Shown piece after piece: positions 1-8,461 of a stretch of 64,000 nucleotides of DNA. Position numbers and translations under genes: made by a program. The notes beneath the pieces are model-generated. The model made no database searches. It had not been told where the DNA came from and was given only the letters and a program-made list of their open reading frames with translations. Source of the DNA: Agarilytica sp033852165 (GTDB lineage Bacteria > Pseudomonadota > Gammaproteobacteria > Pseudomonadales > Cellvibrionaceae). Location of the stretch: contig JAWSUZ010000064.1 in assembly GCA_033852165.1 (NCBI GenBank), forward strand, positions 1-64,000, in the 5' to 3' direction. Within the stretch, counting starts at the first letter, position 1. Each line of letters begins with the position of its first letter.

Positions 1-163
1 AAGCGAGGTGTACATATACGTAATTGGTAGGGCGACTCATTTAGCGCAGGAAGCGCGTAAGTAGAATAACGCAGGACAATTACATGGATGTAATTGGTAG
101 GGCGACTCAGGAGACAAAGCCGAGCAGTTGCCTAGTAGGCACCTGTTGATGGATCGGCACTAG
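1..163. repeat. Partial copy of a dispersed inverted-repeat (MITE-like) element
   Basis: The last 75 bases or so (90-163) nearly match the right half of the element at 58576-58829: both carry GTAATTGGTAG, then GCGACTCAGGAGACAAAGCC and GAGCAGTTGCC, and end in a GGCAC terminus. The reverse complement of the right end begins AGTGCCGATCCAT, like the other ends of this family. Inside it, a 20-bp segment at 20-39 recurs exactly at 90-109, giving a 70-bp direct repeat, and 79-99 folds as a near-perfect palindrome around CAATTACAT/ATGTAATTG. The left end lies outside the window. No open reading frame of its own is credible. Confidence 0.7.
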
Positions 164-384
164 ACAACCATCGAATAAGTAAACCAGATTGTTTAAATCG
201 TGTTTAAATTGCGCAATTGCAAAACCACACACAGAAGATTCACACGTTAAATATGATTGAGAGAAACGACCCACCCCCCCAGTAACCGCACTCAAGGTCC
301 CCAGGCCAAGCTCAACTTATACTGCCCACAAAGAGGTTATAGTAATCACGGAGCAATCCCCCTATCGAAAGATAAAGGGGTTTA

Positions 385-417
385 AAACAAAAAATCGTGC
401 TCATATCATGAGCACGA
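385..417 (-). terminator. Rho-independent terminator after the Cys-rich secreted protein gene
   Basis: On the minus strand a perfect 10-bp stem (TCGTGCTCAT, loop of 3, ATGAGCACGA; 395-417) is followed by TTTTTTGTTT. It lies 55 bases after the stop codon of the 473-1324 gene. A second, weaker hairpin (CCCCTATC/GATAAAGGGG, 359-380) is next to it. Confidence 0.85.
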
Positions 418-472
418 CACAGGACAATTGACCACTACCTTATGAGTCTGTATGACACAGCTTCATAACGAT

Positions 473-1324
473 TTAATTGAGAGGACAAGCAATCTCGTTT
501 AGGTCTTGAAGTACATTTTTTGTTGCGTTGTACTGAGGTTTTGAACCGGGAAAGACAGAATTAAACCCACTGATAACCCCCGTCACCTGCATGTCGTAGT
601 TGACGTTACCTGATTCACTATTGAGTAACGCAGCAACGGTATGTCGGCCTAGGGCGTAAAGTCCGCCACCTCCGGAACTCAATACTTCAAGCAAAGTTTT
701 ACCCGGAAAAGCATTTTCAAATATAGATGAGAACAGAGTATCGGGTGAGTATGCAGGGTTCCAAGAAGCAAAATGTTGTTCTTGTTTCCAGTACCCAGGA
801 GTGCAGCCTTCGCCAGCTAACTCGATAGTACAAGAAGCCGAACAACCGTCACCATCAATGAGATTACCATCATCGCACTGCTCACCGTCATCGATAACAT
901 TATCGCCACAAGCCGGAGGTGTTGCTCCACAACCCGGGGCATCTACTAAAAAATCGACTCCCTCCGCCCATAAAAAATTAACCAAGTCCACCTCGTGACT
1001 CCCACTCGCAGGAACGATCACAAATGCAAGCGCATCTAGTGTGGATGCATCCAAATGTACTTCGTAGATATCACTAAAGGCACCTTGCGGCGCAAGGTTT
1101 TCCACGTATGCTCCATTCGCGTCAGTAACTTCAGTGTATACCCCATATATAGGACTACTGGTAACGACAGTCACATTAGACAGCAATATATCATCAGCAG
1201 TAATGATACCGTCATCGCTGGAATCACAGTAAACCGTTCCAGCAATATAATATCCAAAGGAACTAGAAGAAAATCCCCCTAAAAAAATTAGCAGAGCACC
1301 ACACATAAAAGATAATTTATTCAT
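473..1324 (-). CDS. Secreted Cys-rich protein with DUF4215-type motif and TPGYWK domain
   Basis: The 283-residue protein begins with a signal peptide (hydrophobic core at about residues 5-24). Residues 25-75 look like a carboxypeptidase-regulatory/SdrD-B-like beta domain (GTVYCDSSDDG, then DANGAYVENL). Around 135-165 it has the calcium/Cys motif CGDNVIDDGEQCDDGN...DGDGC, the DUF4215 pattern known from myxobacterial and planctomycete cell-surface proteins. The C-terminal 115 residues start with CTPGYWKQ, a module seen in many marine secreted proteins whose function is not known. It is monocistronic, with its own terminator. I cannot assign a substrate or partner; an extracellular or surface structural role is an inference. 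Confidence 0.75.
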   Translation of the reverse strand: MNKLSFMCGALLIFLGGFSSSSFGYYIAGTVYCDSSDDGIITADDILLSNVTVVTSSPIYGVYTEVTDANGAYVENLAPQGAFSDIYEVHLDASTLDALAFVIVPASGSHEVDLVNFLWAEGVDFLVDAPGCGATPPACGDNVIDDGEQCDDGNLIDGDGCSASCTIELAGEGCTPGYWKQEQHFASWNPAYSPDTLFSSIFENAFPGKTLLEVLSSGGGGLYALGRHTVAALLNSESGNVNYDMQVTGVISGFNSVFPGSKPQYNATKNVLQDLNEIACPLN

Positions 1325-1784
1325 TTTTTATTACCTTACTTGAAATTTACGTTCACGCCGTCCACAAGAGCAAATTCCATTCCCTTTCTGCAACATGTTG
1401 TTTTCACTAAAGTTAAGTTAAAAACAATTTATTCTGAATAATTATCGTAAAAAATACCGACAAGAAAAGGTATATAAAACATGTTGTTATTCCGAAAAAC
1501 AATAACAACCCCTTACACTTAATACCTATCGTTACTTTTGCGAAAATACCGCTATGCACACAGAAAACGAAAAAGTAATTCCCCGTAAAAACTCGTTACT
1601 TAAGCATAAATTGGAGGATGATATAGAAGAATAACGAAGGTACGATGGCCCAACATTTTTGCCATCGCCCATAACATTGACAATACATTTTAACAGACCA
1701 GAAACGTTCTTCGAAGTTTTATAAACAAGACAATCCCAATCATAAATAACGAGGAAACATTCTGCGAGTATTATTCGAAGACTG
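1325..1784. other. AT-rich intergenic region with a repeated AACATGTTGTT motif
   Basis: No convincing gene. AACATGTTGTT, whose core AACATGTT is a palindrome, occurs at 1392-1402 and 1478-1488, both upstream of the 473-1324 gene. A 91-codon minus-strand reading frame (1532-1807) lacks any recognisable domain and overlaps the ABC gene end. Confidence 0.4.
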
Positions 1785-3578
1785 CTAACCCATCCTGCCC
1801 ATATCAAATTGTAATTCCGCCAACCGCCGATATAAAACTGAGCTATCTAACAATTCATCATGAGTGCCAACATCCACAAGACTACCTTGGTCAAGCACCG
1901 CAATACGATCAACGTGAGCTACGGTTGATAAACGGTGTGCAATGATGAGCGTCGTCCGATCTTTCATTAATTCATCTAACGCTTGCTGTACCAAAAATTC
2001 ACTTTGCGCATCCAAAGCACTGGTGGCTTCGTCGAGGAGCAGTATTTTAGGGTTGCGCAAGATCGCCCTTGCAATGGCCAATCTCTGTTTTTGCCCTCCC
2101 GATAATTTCACGCCACTTTCCCCCAAAAAGGAATGGTAGCCATCGGGTAGTTGCGCAATAAACTCATCAGCATGAGCCGCTTTCGCGGCGGCTATAACTT
2201 CGTCTTCCGTGGCGTCAGGGCTGCCATACCTCAGGTTTTCCCACACACTAGTGCTAAACAAAATAGGCTGCTGAGGCACCAAAGCAAACTGCGAACGTAG
2301 AGTCGTTAGATTCAAATCTTTGAGGTTTTCCCCTGCAATCGAAATTGATCCCGCTTGAGGGTCACGAAAGCGCAGCAGCAAATCAAATAAAGTAGACTTT
2401 CCCGCCCCTGAAGGTCCGACTAGGGCCAATCGTTCACCCGGAAATATGTCTAGGGTCAAAGAATCAATCGCTTTCGTTTCGGGCCGCGAAGGGTATGCGT
2501 AGCTAACCTGCTTAAAACTCAACAGTGCAGTTCCTTTTCCGGTTTCCACAGAGCCATCAGCGCTATCAAAATCAGAGCCTCCAGAAACAAAAGAAACGAG
2601 TGCAATGTCGGTTTTATTTCCTGAACGAATATCAGCCTTAGTCGTTAAAAGTTCACGAATACGCTCGACAGCACCCGCCGCTCTCTGGACTTCACCATAC
2701 ACCTCGGTGACGGTTGCTAACGAGCTTGCCACCATTATTGCGTAAAAAACAAAGGCTCCAAGTTCCCCCGGAGACATACGGCCCTCTAGTACATCGTTAC
2801 CACCGACATAAAGCATCCCGGCAATTGCGGTCATGACTAACATCATGACTAAAGCAATGAGGAGCGCCCGCTGTTTAATGCGTAACAGCGCCACATCAAA
2901 AGCGTTTTCGACGGCTTCATTAAATTGGCCAGCGACTAAAGGCTCTCGTGTAAACGCCTGTACAATTTTTATGTGCTGCAAACTTTCACTTGCCTTAACA
3001 CCAATTGCAGCAATTTTGTCTTGGCTTTGACGCGAGAGCGCTTTGACTTTACGACCAAAGTAAATCAACGGAAATACAATGAGCGGTACAACCACGAGAA
3101 CGATCAAACTTAGCTTTACGTTGCTCACAAACATCAATGTCAGCCCGCCGATAAACGTTAAGCTGTTGCGTAAAGCGAGTGAAAATGAAGAGCCGACAAC
3201 GGTTTGCAGGAGGGCAGTATCTGTGGTGATCCTACTTTGAATTTCACCACTAAGGTTATCTTCAAAAAAACTGGGGGATAAACTTAGCATATGCCAGTAG
3301 AGTTTTTTACGAATATCGGCCACTACTCGTTCACCGAGCCAAGAAACCAAATAGAACCTTAGGTAGGCCCCCAACGATAGCGCAAAAACTACGAGCACAA
3401 AAATGCCAAGTGTATCGGCCAAACCCGATTGGGAATTGGCTGAAAAGCCTTCATCCATGAGCAGTCGAACGGCTTGCCCCAACGATAGGCCAAGCATTGC
3501 GGTCACCAGCAAAGCCATCATCGCAATGATTAAGCGCTTTCGATAGGGTTTAATAAATTGCCACAACCACTTCAACAT
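1785..3578 (-). CDS. MsbA-type ABC exporter, fused permease and ATPase
   Basis: A half-transporter of the ABCB/MsbA-related type that would work as a homodimer in the inner membrane, exporting a lipid or hydrophobic compound by ATP hydrolysis; the substrate is unknown. Six hydrophobic segments fill the first 300 residues. The nucleotide-binding domain has Walker A GPSGAGKST (about residue 388), the signature LSGGQKQR, Walker B ILLLDEATSALD and the switch histidine in IAHRLST. A roughly 35-residue acidic/Ser-rich linker between the two domains is longer than usual. I chose the ATG at 3578 because CGAGAGAAC precedes it; the reading frame can be extended to a GTG at 3611, which lacks a ribosome binding site. 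Confidence 0.93.
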   Translation of the reverse strand: MLKWLWQFIKPYRKRLIIAMMALLVTAMLGLSLGQAVRLLMDEGFSANSQSGLADTLGIFVLVVFALSLGAYLRFYLVSWLGERVVADIRKKLYWHMLSLSPSFFEDNLSGEIQSRITTDTALLQTVVGSSFSLALRNSLTFIGGLTLMFVSNVKLSLIVLVVVPLIVFPLIYFGRKVKALSRQSQDKIAAIGVKASESLQHIKIVQAFTREPLVAGQFNEAVENAFDVALLRIKQRALLIALVMMLVMTAIAGMLYVGGNDVLEGRMSPGELGAFVFYAIMVASSLATVTEVYGEVQRAAGAVERIRELLTTKADIRSGNKTDIALVSFVSGGSDFDSADGSVETGKGTALLSFKQVSYAYPSRPETKAIDSLTLDIFPGERLALVGPSGAGKSTLFDLLLRFRDPQAGSISIAGENLKDLNLTTLRSQFALVPQQPILFSTSVWENLRYGSPDATEDEVIAAAKAAHADEFIAQLPDGYHSFLGESGVKLSGGQKQRLAIARAILRNPKILLLDEATSALDAQSEFLVQQALDELMKDRTTLIIAHRLSTVAHVDRIAVLDQGSLVDVGTHDELLDSSVLYRRLAELQFDMGRMG

Positions 3579-3611
3579 ACGGTTCTCTCGATATTCGTTA
3601 ACTGAGAACAC

Positions 3612-4058
3612 AATGGTGGTTTATAACGTTCTATACAAGGTAGGTTCAAAAATATTGAGTGATAGACCCGGCTTTCTGAATAGAGCTAAAGAATTTATAG
3701 ATTGCCGCTTTGCCACTCCGTAAAATAATCTTTATTGAACGGATTAAGAGCAATAACCCATTACTAGAACGGACGGCTAAGAGCCATCACTGCGGCTTCC
3801 GGTAAATAAAATACAACTTTCTGAGTGTTAGGTCTTCTTGGGCATTGTAAGGAAAGCGTTTTGCTCCTGACATGCATTCTCACGAACTCGCCATAAACTC
3901 GACCATGGGGGCTGGGATACAGCCCCCTCGGCAATTGCTCCATACATTACTTACTACACCACTATCCTGGCGTAATATTCCATACTGCCCGTGAGATCAA
4001 TGCCGAATCGCCCACAACCTTTTATTGGACCGTGGCCTGCGCTAGAAACTGTTCTGCA
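3612..4058. other. Intergenic region with a degenerate direct repeat and a hairpin
   Basis: No gene seen. Bases 3805-3892 resemble 6660-6757: both start with ATAAAATACAA, then TTTCTGAG, and keep scattered matching words up to an ACTCGCC. A perfect hairpin, GGGGGCTG, loop of 5, CAGCCCCC, lies at 3906-3926. Confidence 0.4.
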
Positions 4059-5240
4059 TTAGGTAGACACTCGCTCCATACAAACGGCTGAATGCAAACG
4101 TGAAACGCCCTCAGCTAGAATCTCTTCGTTTTCGTAGCTGAAATTCAGCCGTAAACTATTAGAGGCCGCTCGGTCGTTATCTAAAAAAGCCGTCCCCGGT
4201 ACAACGGTTACACCGCTGACAAGCGCATTGGCTGCAATTCTGTCGCTACAAGCACCCTCAAACGAGGCCCATAAAAACATCCCTCCATGCGGGCGTTTAA
4301 AAGAAACCTTAGATCCAAATTGATCTCGAAGAAGACTACACAATAGATCCCTACGCCGACGATACTCATCCCTTACTCGAGCAAGATGCTCACCGAAGGT
4401 AGAATCTTCAACCAGCTGTAAAATCATATGCTGTAAGGGCTGTGAACTGTGTAAATCTGCCGCCTGCTTGATCGTAATAAGCGGAGCAAGCAATGCCCGA
4501 TTCGCAATAACGAAACCCAGGCGTACGCCTGGCGTTACTGTTTTCGAAAACGAACCAAGGCGAAAGCTGATCTTATTCAGGTATGAAGACAGTTGAGGTA
4601 GCGTTTCGCCCTCGTATCGCAATTCGCGATACGGCGCATCTTCTACAACTGCAACGTCATGCTGGTCGATCATAGCGGCAGCTCGTTCACGCTTTTCTCT
4701 AGACCAACACACGCCCGTGGGATTGTGAAAATCCGGTACGGTATAAAATAACTTGGGTGCCAGCCTTAAAGCTTCTTCTAACTGGTTCAAATCAGGTCCA
4801 TCATCCAGCTGATCGATGGTAATAATTTCCGCCCCCGCGAGCTTAAAAACTTGCAACGCTCCAAGGTAGCAGGGCGATTCGACCAGTACCCGATCACCCG
4901 GTGCAATATACGCACGCGCGATTAGGTCTAGGGCCTGCTGAGAACCCGTTGTGACCAACACATTGTCATGGACCAAAGTCTCTGCTGGTGTGCTCCACGC
5001 ATTGGCAATCCACTGCCGAAGCGATACGTGGCCTTCTGTCGAACCATACTGAAAATAGTCCGGAACTTGGGCAACATTCATCAGTGCCTTCTGCACTAAA
5101 TTCATTGGGAATAGTTCAGGGGCAGGAAGTCCTCCCGCTAATGAAATCATATTCGGCTTTGCGCTGGCCGCCAATATTTCACGAATATAAGAGGGTTTGA
5201 TTGATTCAACTGAAGGGTTAAGTGATAGCTTTGTTGGCAC
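4059..5240 (-). CDS. PLP-dependent class I/II aminotransferase (2-aminoadipate/LysN-like)
   Basis: A fold-type I aminotransferase of 393 residues, similar in layout to LysN/2-aminoadipate transaminase and to the catalytic half of MocR regulators, but without a DNA-binding domain. Visible motifs: SLAGGLPAPELFP near the N-terminus, YGSTEGHVSLR, HNPTG at 173-177, D202 and Y205 in EDAPYRE for the pyridine ring, and the Schiff-base lysine K234 in SFSKTVTPG. The start is a GTG at 5240. It stands alone, divergent from the AraC-type regulator at 5655, with a 7-bp tandem repeat and a MITE-like element between them. The amino donor cannot be told from the sequence. Confidence 0.9.
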   Translation of the reverse strand: MPTKLSLNPSVESIKPSYIREILAASAKPNMISLAGGLPAPELFPMNLVQKALMNVAQVPDYFQYGSTEGHVSLRQWIANAWSTPAETLVHDNVLVTTGSQQALDLIARAYIAPGDRVLVESPCYLGALQVFKLAGAEIITIDQLDDGPDLNQLEEALRLAPKLFYTVPDFHNPTGVCWSREKRERAAAMIDQHDVAVVEDAPYRELRYEGETLPQLSSYLNKISFRLGSFSKTVTPGVRLGFVIANRALLAPLITIKQAADLHSSQPLQHMILQLVEDSTFGEHLARVRDEYRRRRDLLCSLLRDQFGSKVSFKRPHGGMFLWASFEGACSDRIAANALVSGVTVVPGTAFLDNDRAASNSLRLNFSYENEEILAEGVSRLHSAVCMERVST

Positions 5241-5374
5241 GGGACGGACTCATATATTGAATATTTAAGAGCCTCTAGGCTACGCATCTGACAGCGGGCC
5301 TGCGTTAGTAAAACAGTGGCAAGGCTTGTCCATTTGTGCGATCTTTAAAACTACGTGAAGACTGCAACTGGCAC

Positions 5375-5444
5375 CCCGTTACCCGTTACCCGTTACCCGT
5401 TACCCGTTACCCGTTACCCGTTACCCGTTACCCGTTACCCGTTA
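5375..5444. repeat. Heptanucleotide tandem repeat, 10 perfect copies of CCCGTTA
   Basis: Ten uninterrupted copies of CCCGTTA fill 70 bases between the divergent aminotransferase and AraC-type regulator genes. Seven is not a multiple of three but the array is outside any gene, so slippage would change promoter spacing, not a reading frame. Confidence 0.97.
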
Positions 5445-5479
5445 CTAGAAGCGATACGCCAGGAACAAAAAAGATAACC

Positions 5480-5638
5480 AGTGCCCGCCCATAAACCGAG
5501 TCGTTACGAGAGTGAATTTAAAATGTCAGGTTTGCATCACTGGATATGGGCGCTTGGTCATTCCAACCAACAATATCTTGAGCTGTAAAATGGCGCTTAA
5601 AAGTCATTCTCTGTAGGCGCCAGTTTATACACAGCCAC
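5480..5638. repeat. Diverged copy of the dispersed inverted-repeat element
   Basis: The left end AGTGCCCGCCCATAAAC matches the left end of the copy at 31613-31782 (AGTGCCCGTCCAGAAAT), followed by CGTTACGAG against CGTTGCGAG. Further in, ATATGGGCGCTTGGTCATT corresponds to CATGTGGGCGTTTGCTTATT. The reverse complement of the right end reads AGTGGCTGTGTATAAAC, an imperfect match to the left. It ends directly before the ribosome binding site of the AraC-type gene, so it probably forms part of that gene's leader. Confidence 0.5.
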
Positions 5639-5654
5639 TAACTAGAGGTCACTC

Positions 5655-6551
5655 GTGGAGCGAACCAAGCTCAGACAACAGCAAACACGCATAAATCGTG
5701 TTCTGTATTATATTCATGGTCATTTAAGTGAGGCTTTAATTGCTCAAGATCTTGCTGAACTCGCTGCATATTCACCCCATCACTTCCACCGTGTGTTTAA
5801 GCAGGTATGTCGCACAAGTGTCAATCACTACATACGGTCTGCCCGTTTAGAGCTGGCAGCAAACCGTTTAATGTTCGAACCCGGCACAAGTGTCATTGAT
5901 ATTGCCCAAGGCTGTGGTTTTCAATCCCCAGCCTCGTTTTCGCAAGCGTTCAAAAAGCACTTTGAGGTTTCCCCCAGCAACTGGCGTGCTTTTGGCTATG
6001 AAGCTTTCTTCACACAATTACAAGAGCAGCAAAAAAGTAATTGGCTAGGTGCTGCGAACAATTCAAGCCTTCCTCAAGTAACGATTACTCCGCTACCGGA
6101 GCGACGTATCGCCTATGTTCGCCATTTAGGGTATGACCGTTCGATCACGCATGCATGGCAATATTTAAGGGCTTGGGCGTTTTCAGCTGAGCTTGATTGG
6201 GATAAACAAGAAATGATTGGTTTGCATCATTCAAACCCCGACATTGTTGCCTTGGATCAATGCCGTTATGTAGCCGCCATCACCCTGCCCACGTCTTTTG
6301 GTAACGCCAGGATTAAAAATAATAATTCCGTTGGTCTATTAACCATTCCTTCAGGTACTTATGCATTGATGAAAGTCACTGGCAGTTATGGCGACTTACT
6401 TCCGGTGATGCATAACTTTTATCACCAGTGGTTGCCAACAAGTGGCTATGAACTGGGTACGACACCTGGCTATGCCATATATCGAGATAATCATTTTCTG
6501 AATAGCTCAGGCGAGTTTGATTTGGATTTTTGTATGCCTGTATGGGTTTGA
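5655..6551 (+). CDS. AraC-family regulator with C-terminal GyrI-like domain
   Basis: Residues 1-105 form two helix-turn-helices of the AraC/XylS type (YSPHHFHRVFKQ and the signature IAQGCGFQSPASFSQAFKKHFEVSPSNWR). Residues 140-298 match the GyrI-like small-molecule-binding fold (VTITPLPERRIAYVRHLGYD), as in Rob and SbmC relatives. Such proteins usually activate efflux or detoxification genes after binding a hydrophobic ligand. The start is GTG at 5655 with AGAGG six bases upstream. The divergent aminotransferase at 4059-5240 may be a target; that is inference. The promoter region holds the heptamer array and a MITE-like element. Confidence 0.9.
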   Translation: MERTKLRQQQTRINRVLYYIHGHLSEALIAQDLAELAAYSPHHFHRVFKQVCRTSVNHYIRSARLELAANRLMFEPGTSVIDIAQGCGFQSPASFSQAFKKHFEVSPSNWRAFGYEAFFTQLQEQQKSNWLGAANNSSLPQVTITPLPERRIAYVRHLGYDRSITHAWQYLRAWAFSAELDWDKQEMIGLHHSNPDIVALDQCRYVAAITLPTSFGNARIKNNNSVGLLTIPSGTYALMKVTGSYGDLLPVMHNFYHQWLPTSGYELGTTPGYAIYRDNHFLNSSGEFDLDFCMPVWV

Positions 6552-6932
6552 TTTCATATTGCTTTTATAAAAATCAGTTGCACAGTTTCAACCCGCAAAC
6601 TTGCGAGAGGGAAATATGTGGCTAATACTCTATTTATTAGAATAATTGTTACTGTCTCAGACTAATAAAATACAATTTTCTGAGCGGTAGATATGTCGTG
6701 GCTTTGGGAGACAACGTTTTATCCCCCGACATGAGTTCGGGATTATTCTCCCAGACTCGCCGCACCCAAAGCACTCGCCTTGCTCGCGGGGCAGGCTCTA
6801 AACCCTCGGACGCAGCATCCTTGCTGCATACGGTCTGAGAGAACAATACCAGATCGAGGAAGTGAGCGTTCACAGAAGCCAGAACCTAGAATACTATGGC
6901 GTTAAGCCACTTGTTAGATACATGGTGACCAC
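6552..6932. other. Intergenic region, second copy of a degenerate repeat
   Basis: Bases 6660-6757 are related to 3805-3892 in the same orientation, so the pair brackets the aminotransferase/AraC segment. A small hairpin, GCAGCATCCTTGCTGC, lies at about 6812-6827. No gene is supported; reading frames here lack ribosome binding sites and domains. Confidence 0.4.
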
Positions 6933-7700
6933 ATGTCCGAACATATACCCGAAGCTACCGCAAATACAACAAACAACATTACAGTTAAGTATCGGCGTGT
7001 CGCGGATACGAATCTTTCTCAAACGCTATTCGATAAAGTATTGTGCCCCAATTTACGCACGGGAATTCGTATGGGTCTGCTAAACCCCGACGCAGAAGGC
7101 TGGGCAAAAACTGAAGAGATACGACACTTTTTGGAATATATTGGCTTAGTCCCGAAAACCAAAGTTGAAAATTTACTCATTAGCACTGGGGAGTCCTCAG
7201 TTGAGGAAAAAAGACCTGGCTTTATTAATCTGACCGCGTTTGAAGGGACCTTTCTCGACCACGGTAGTGATACCGGCATATTGAACAATCCAAAAGGATT
7301 TTCCCAGGAAAGACTGGAGCTTTTAAAAAGCTTTGCTGGAGAGTCAGGTCATTTGACCAAAGACTCCTTAGGCTCCGCTCTGAATCAATTTTATCAATGC
7401 CCCTATAAAAAGAAATCGCTGTTTGGCACGAATGTTATGGCTTTTGAAGTCGCTGGATTACTGGAAATTTACGGACAAACAAATGAAGAATATTCAGAAA
7501 AGTATTTTGACTTAGATGACATCGATAGTTTATGGAAACACAATCGCTTTCCCAAACATTGGTCTCCCCCAGCTAAAACTTATTACAACACAAAACGATC
7601 GCTTTCGCGATATTTTTTGATGATGGTAGCGAGGGTAAGACAGGGCTGGAGGAAAACGAAAGAGCCGACTAATAAGGCTGACCAAAAACGGCAGAATTAA
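6933..7700 (+). CDS. Hypothetical protein with heme-thiolate peroxidase-like pattern
   Basis: A 255-residue protein without a signal peptide or membrane segment. Several elements recall the Peroxidase_2 family (chloroperoxidase and aromatic peroxygenases): a Cys-Pro pair (C38-P39, in VLCPNLRTG) near the N-terminus where the heme-ligating cysteine lies in that family, a central INLTAFEGTFLDHG segment, an AFEVAGLLEIYG helix followed, about 25 residues on, by NRFPKHWSPP, which resembles the closing RLPEGW-type motif. The canonical PCP and EHD/EGD triads are not intact, so this is a pattern match by eye, not an assignment. It is a single gene between unrelated neighbours, with a weak ribosome binding site. 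Confidence 0.6.
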   Translation: MSEHIPEATANTTNNITVKYRRVADTNLSQTLFDKVLCPNLRTGIRMGLLNPDAEGWAKTEEIRHFLEYIGLVPKTKVENLLISTGESSVEEKRPGFINLTAFEGTFLDHGSDTGILNNPKGFSQERLELLKSFAGESGHLTKDSLGSALNQFYQCPYKKKSLFGTNVMAFEVAGLLEIYGQTNEEYSEKYFDLDDIDSLWKHNRFPKHWSPPAKTYYNTKRSLSRYFLMMVARVRQGWRKTKEPTNKADQKRQN

Positions 7701-7827
7701 TAAAACTATTTGGCTTCGATAAATTATGCCGGCAAGGATACTCTTCTATCCTGACTATAACCGAGTTCGATTAATTAACTCCCAAAGGAGTTCTGGAAGT
7801 TAATTAACCGAGAAACAGGATTAATCG

Positions 7828-8295
7828 TTATTCCGCTACTTCACTCTCAGCGGATTCACTGTCACTATCCTCGACTTCAGAAGCCGAATCAGTTTCACTC
7901 TCAGTAATCACTGGTTCAGATGCCATCTCGTCCCCTGCTTCAGATTCCATTACAGTATCGTCTGTCGGCTCTTCCGCTGCTTCTTCTGCAGCATCAGCAG
8001 CGTCATCATTACTGCTGCAATCCCAGCCCCAAGAACGCTGCTTTTCAACAAAAGCCATCGCTTTCGCTTCACAATAACCTTCTTCTCCTTGAGCGCTCCA
8101 AAGCACTTGGCTACCCGTTGATTTCTCATAGGTCACTTCACAGGGAACCTTTGAGCCTTCCTCGGTATAAACAACACTGATAATGCGCTGGCTATCTGCG
8201 TGTTGGCAGACATAGACATCGTCAGCTAGCACAGATGACGAAAGAAGAACGGAAAATAATACAATCGCGGTACGGTAAGTCGTTTTTATTATCAT
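7828..8295 (-). CDS. Secreted acidic hypothetical protein
   Basis: A signal peptide (residues 1-25, cleavage after SSSVLA) precedes a compact domain with cysteines at about 29, 52, 78 and 94, and then a C-terminal third made almost entirely of Asp, Glu, Ser and Ala. The globular part ends in WGWDCS. The acidic tail could bind cations or keep the protein soluble in the periplasm; I do not recognise the family. It is transcribed alone, convergent with the 6933-7700 gene. Confidence 0.75.
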   Translation of the reverse strand: MIIKTTYRTAIVLFSVLLSSSVLADDVYVCQHADSQRIISVVYTEEGSKVPCEVTYEKSTGSQVLWSAQGEEGYCEAKAMAFVEKQRSWGWDCSSNDDAADAAEEAAEEPTDDTVMESEAGDEMASEPVITESETDSASEVEDSDSESAESEVAE

Positions 8296-8461
8296 TGTCT
8301 TGCCCCAAGTTAAGCCAAATTATATTAGTCACAAAGATTCACAGACCCAATATTCGCCTCAATGACTGTAGGCTGTCAATAATATTCTGCCGAATAAGAG
8401 CTAAGGTTAACTTAACACGTTAGCAGGAGGAGGCTCACGCCACAGCTTTCTTGCAAACAAT

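Noticed and set aside
1532..1807. 91-codon minus-strand frame after the ABC exporter
   Set aside because: Overlaps the ABC stop codon, no domain, no ribosome binding site.
5375..5444. CRISPR or telomere-like array
   Set aside because: The unit is only 7 bases with no spacers, so it is a simple tandem repeat.
6649..6873. 74-codon minus-strand frame
   Set aside because: Lies in a degenerate repeat with hairpins; composition and lack of a start signal argue against a gene.
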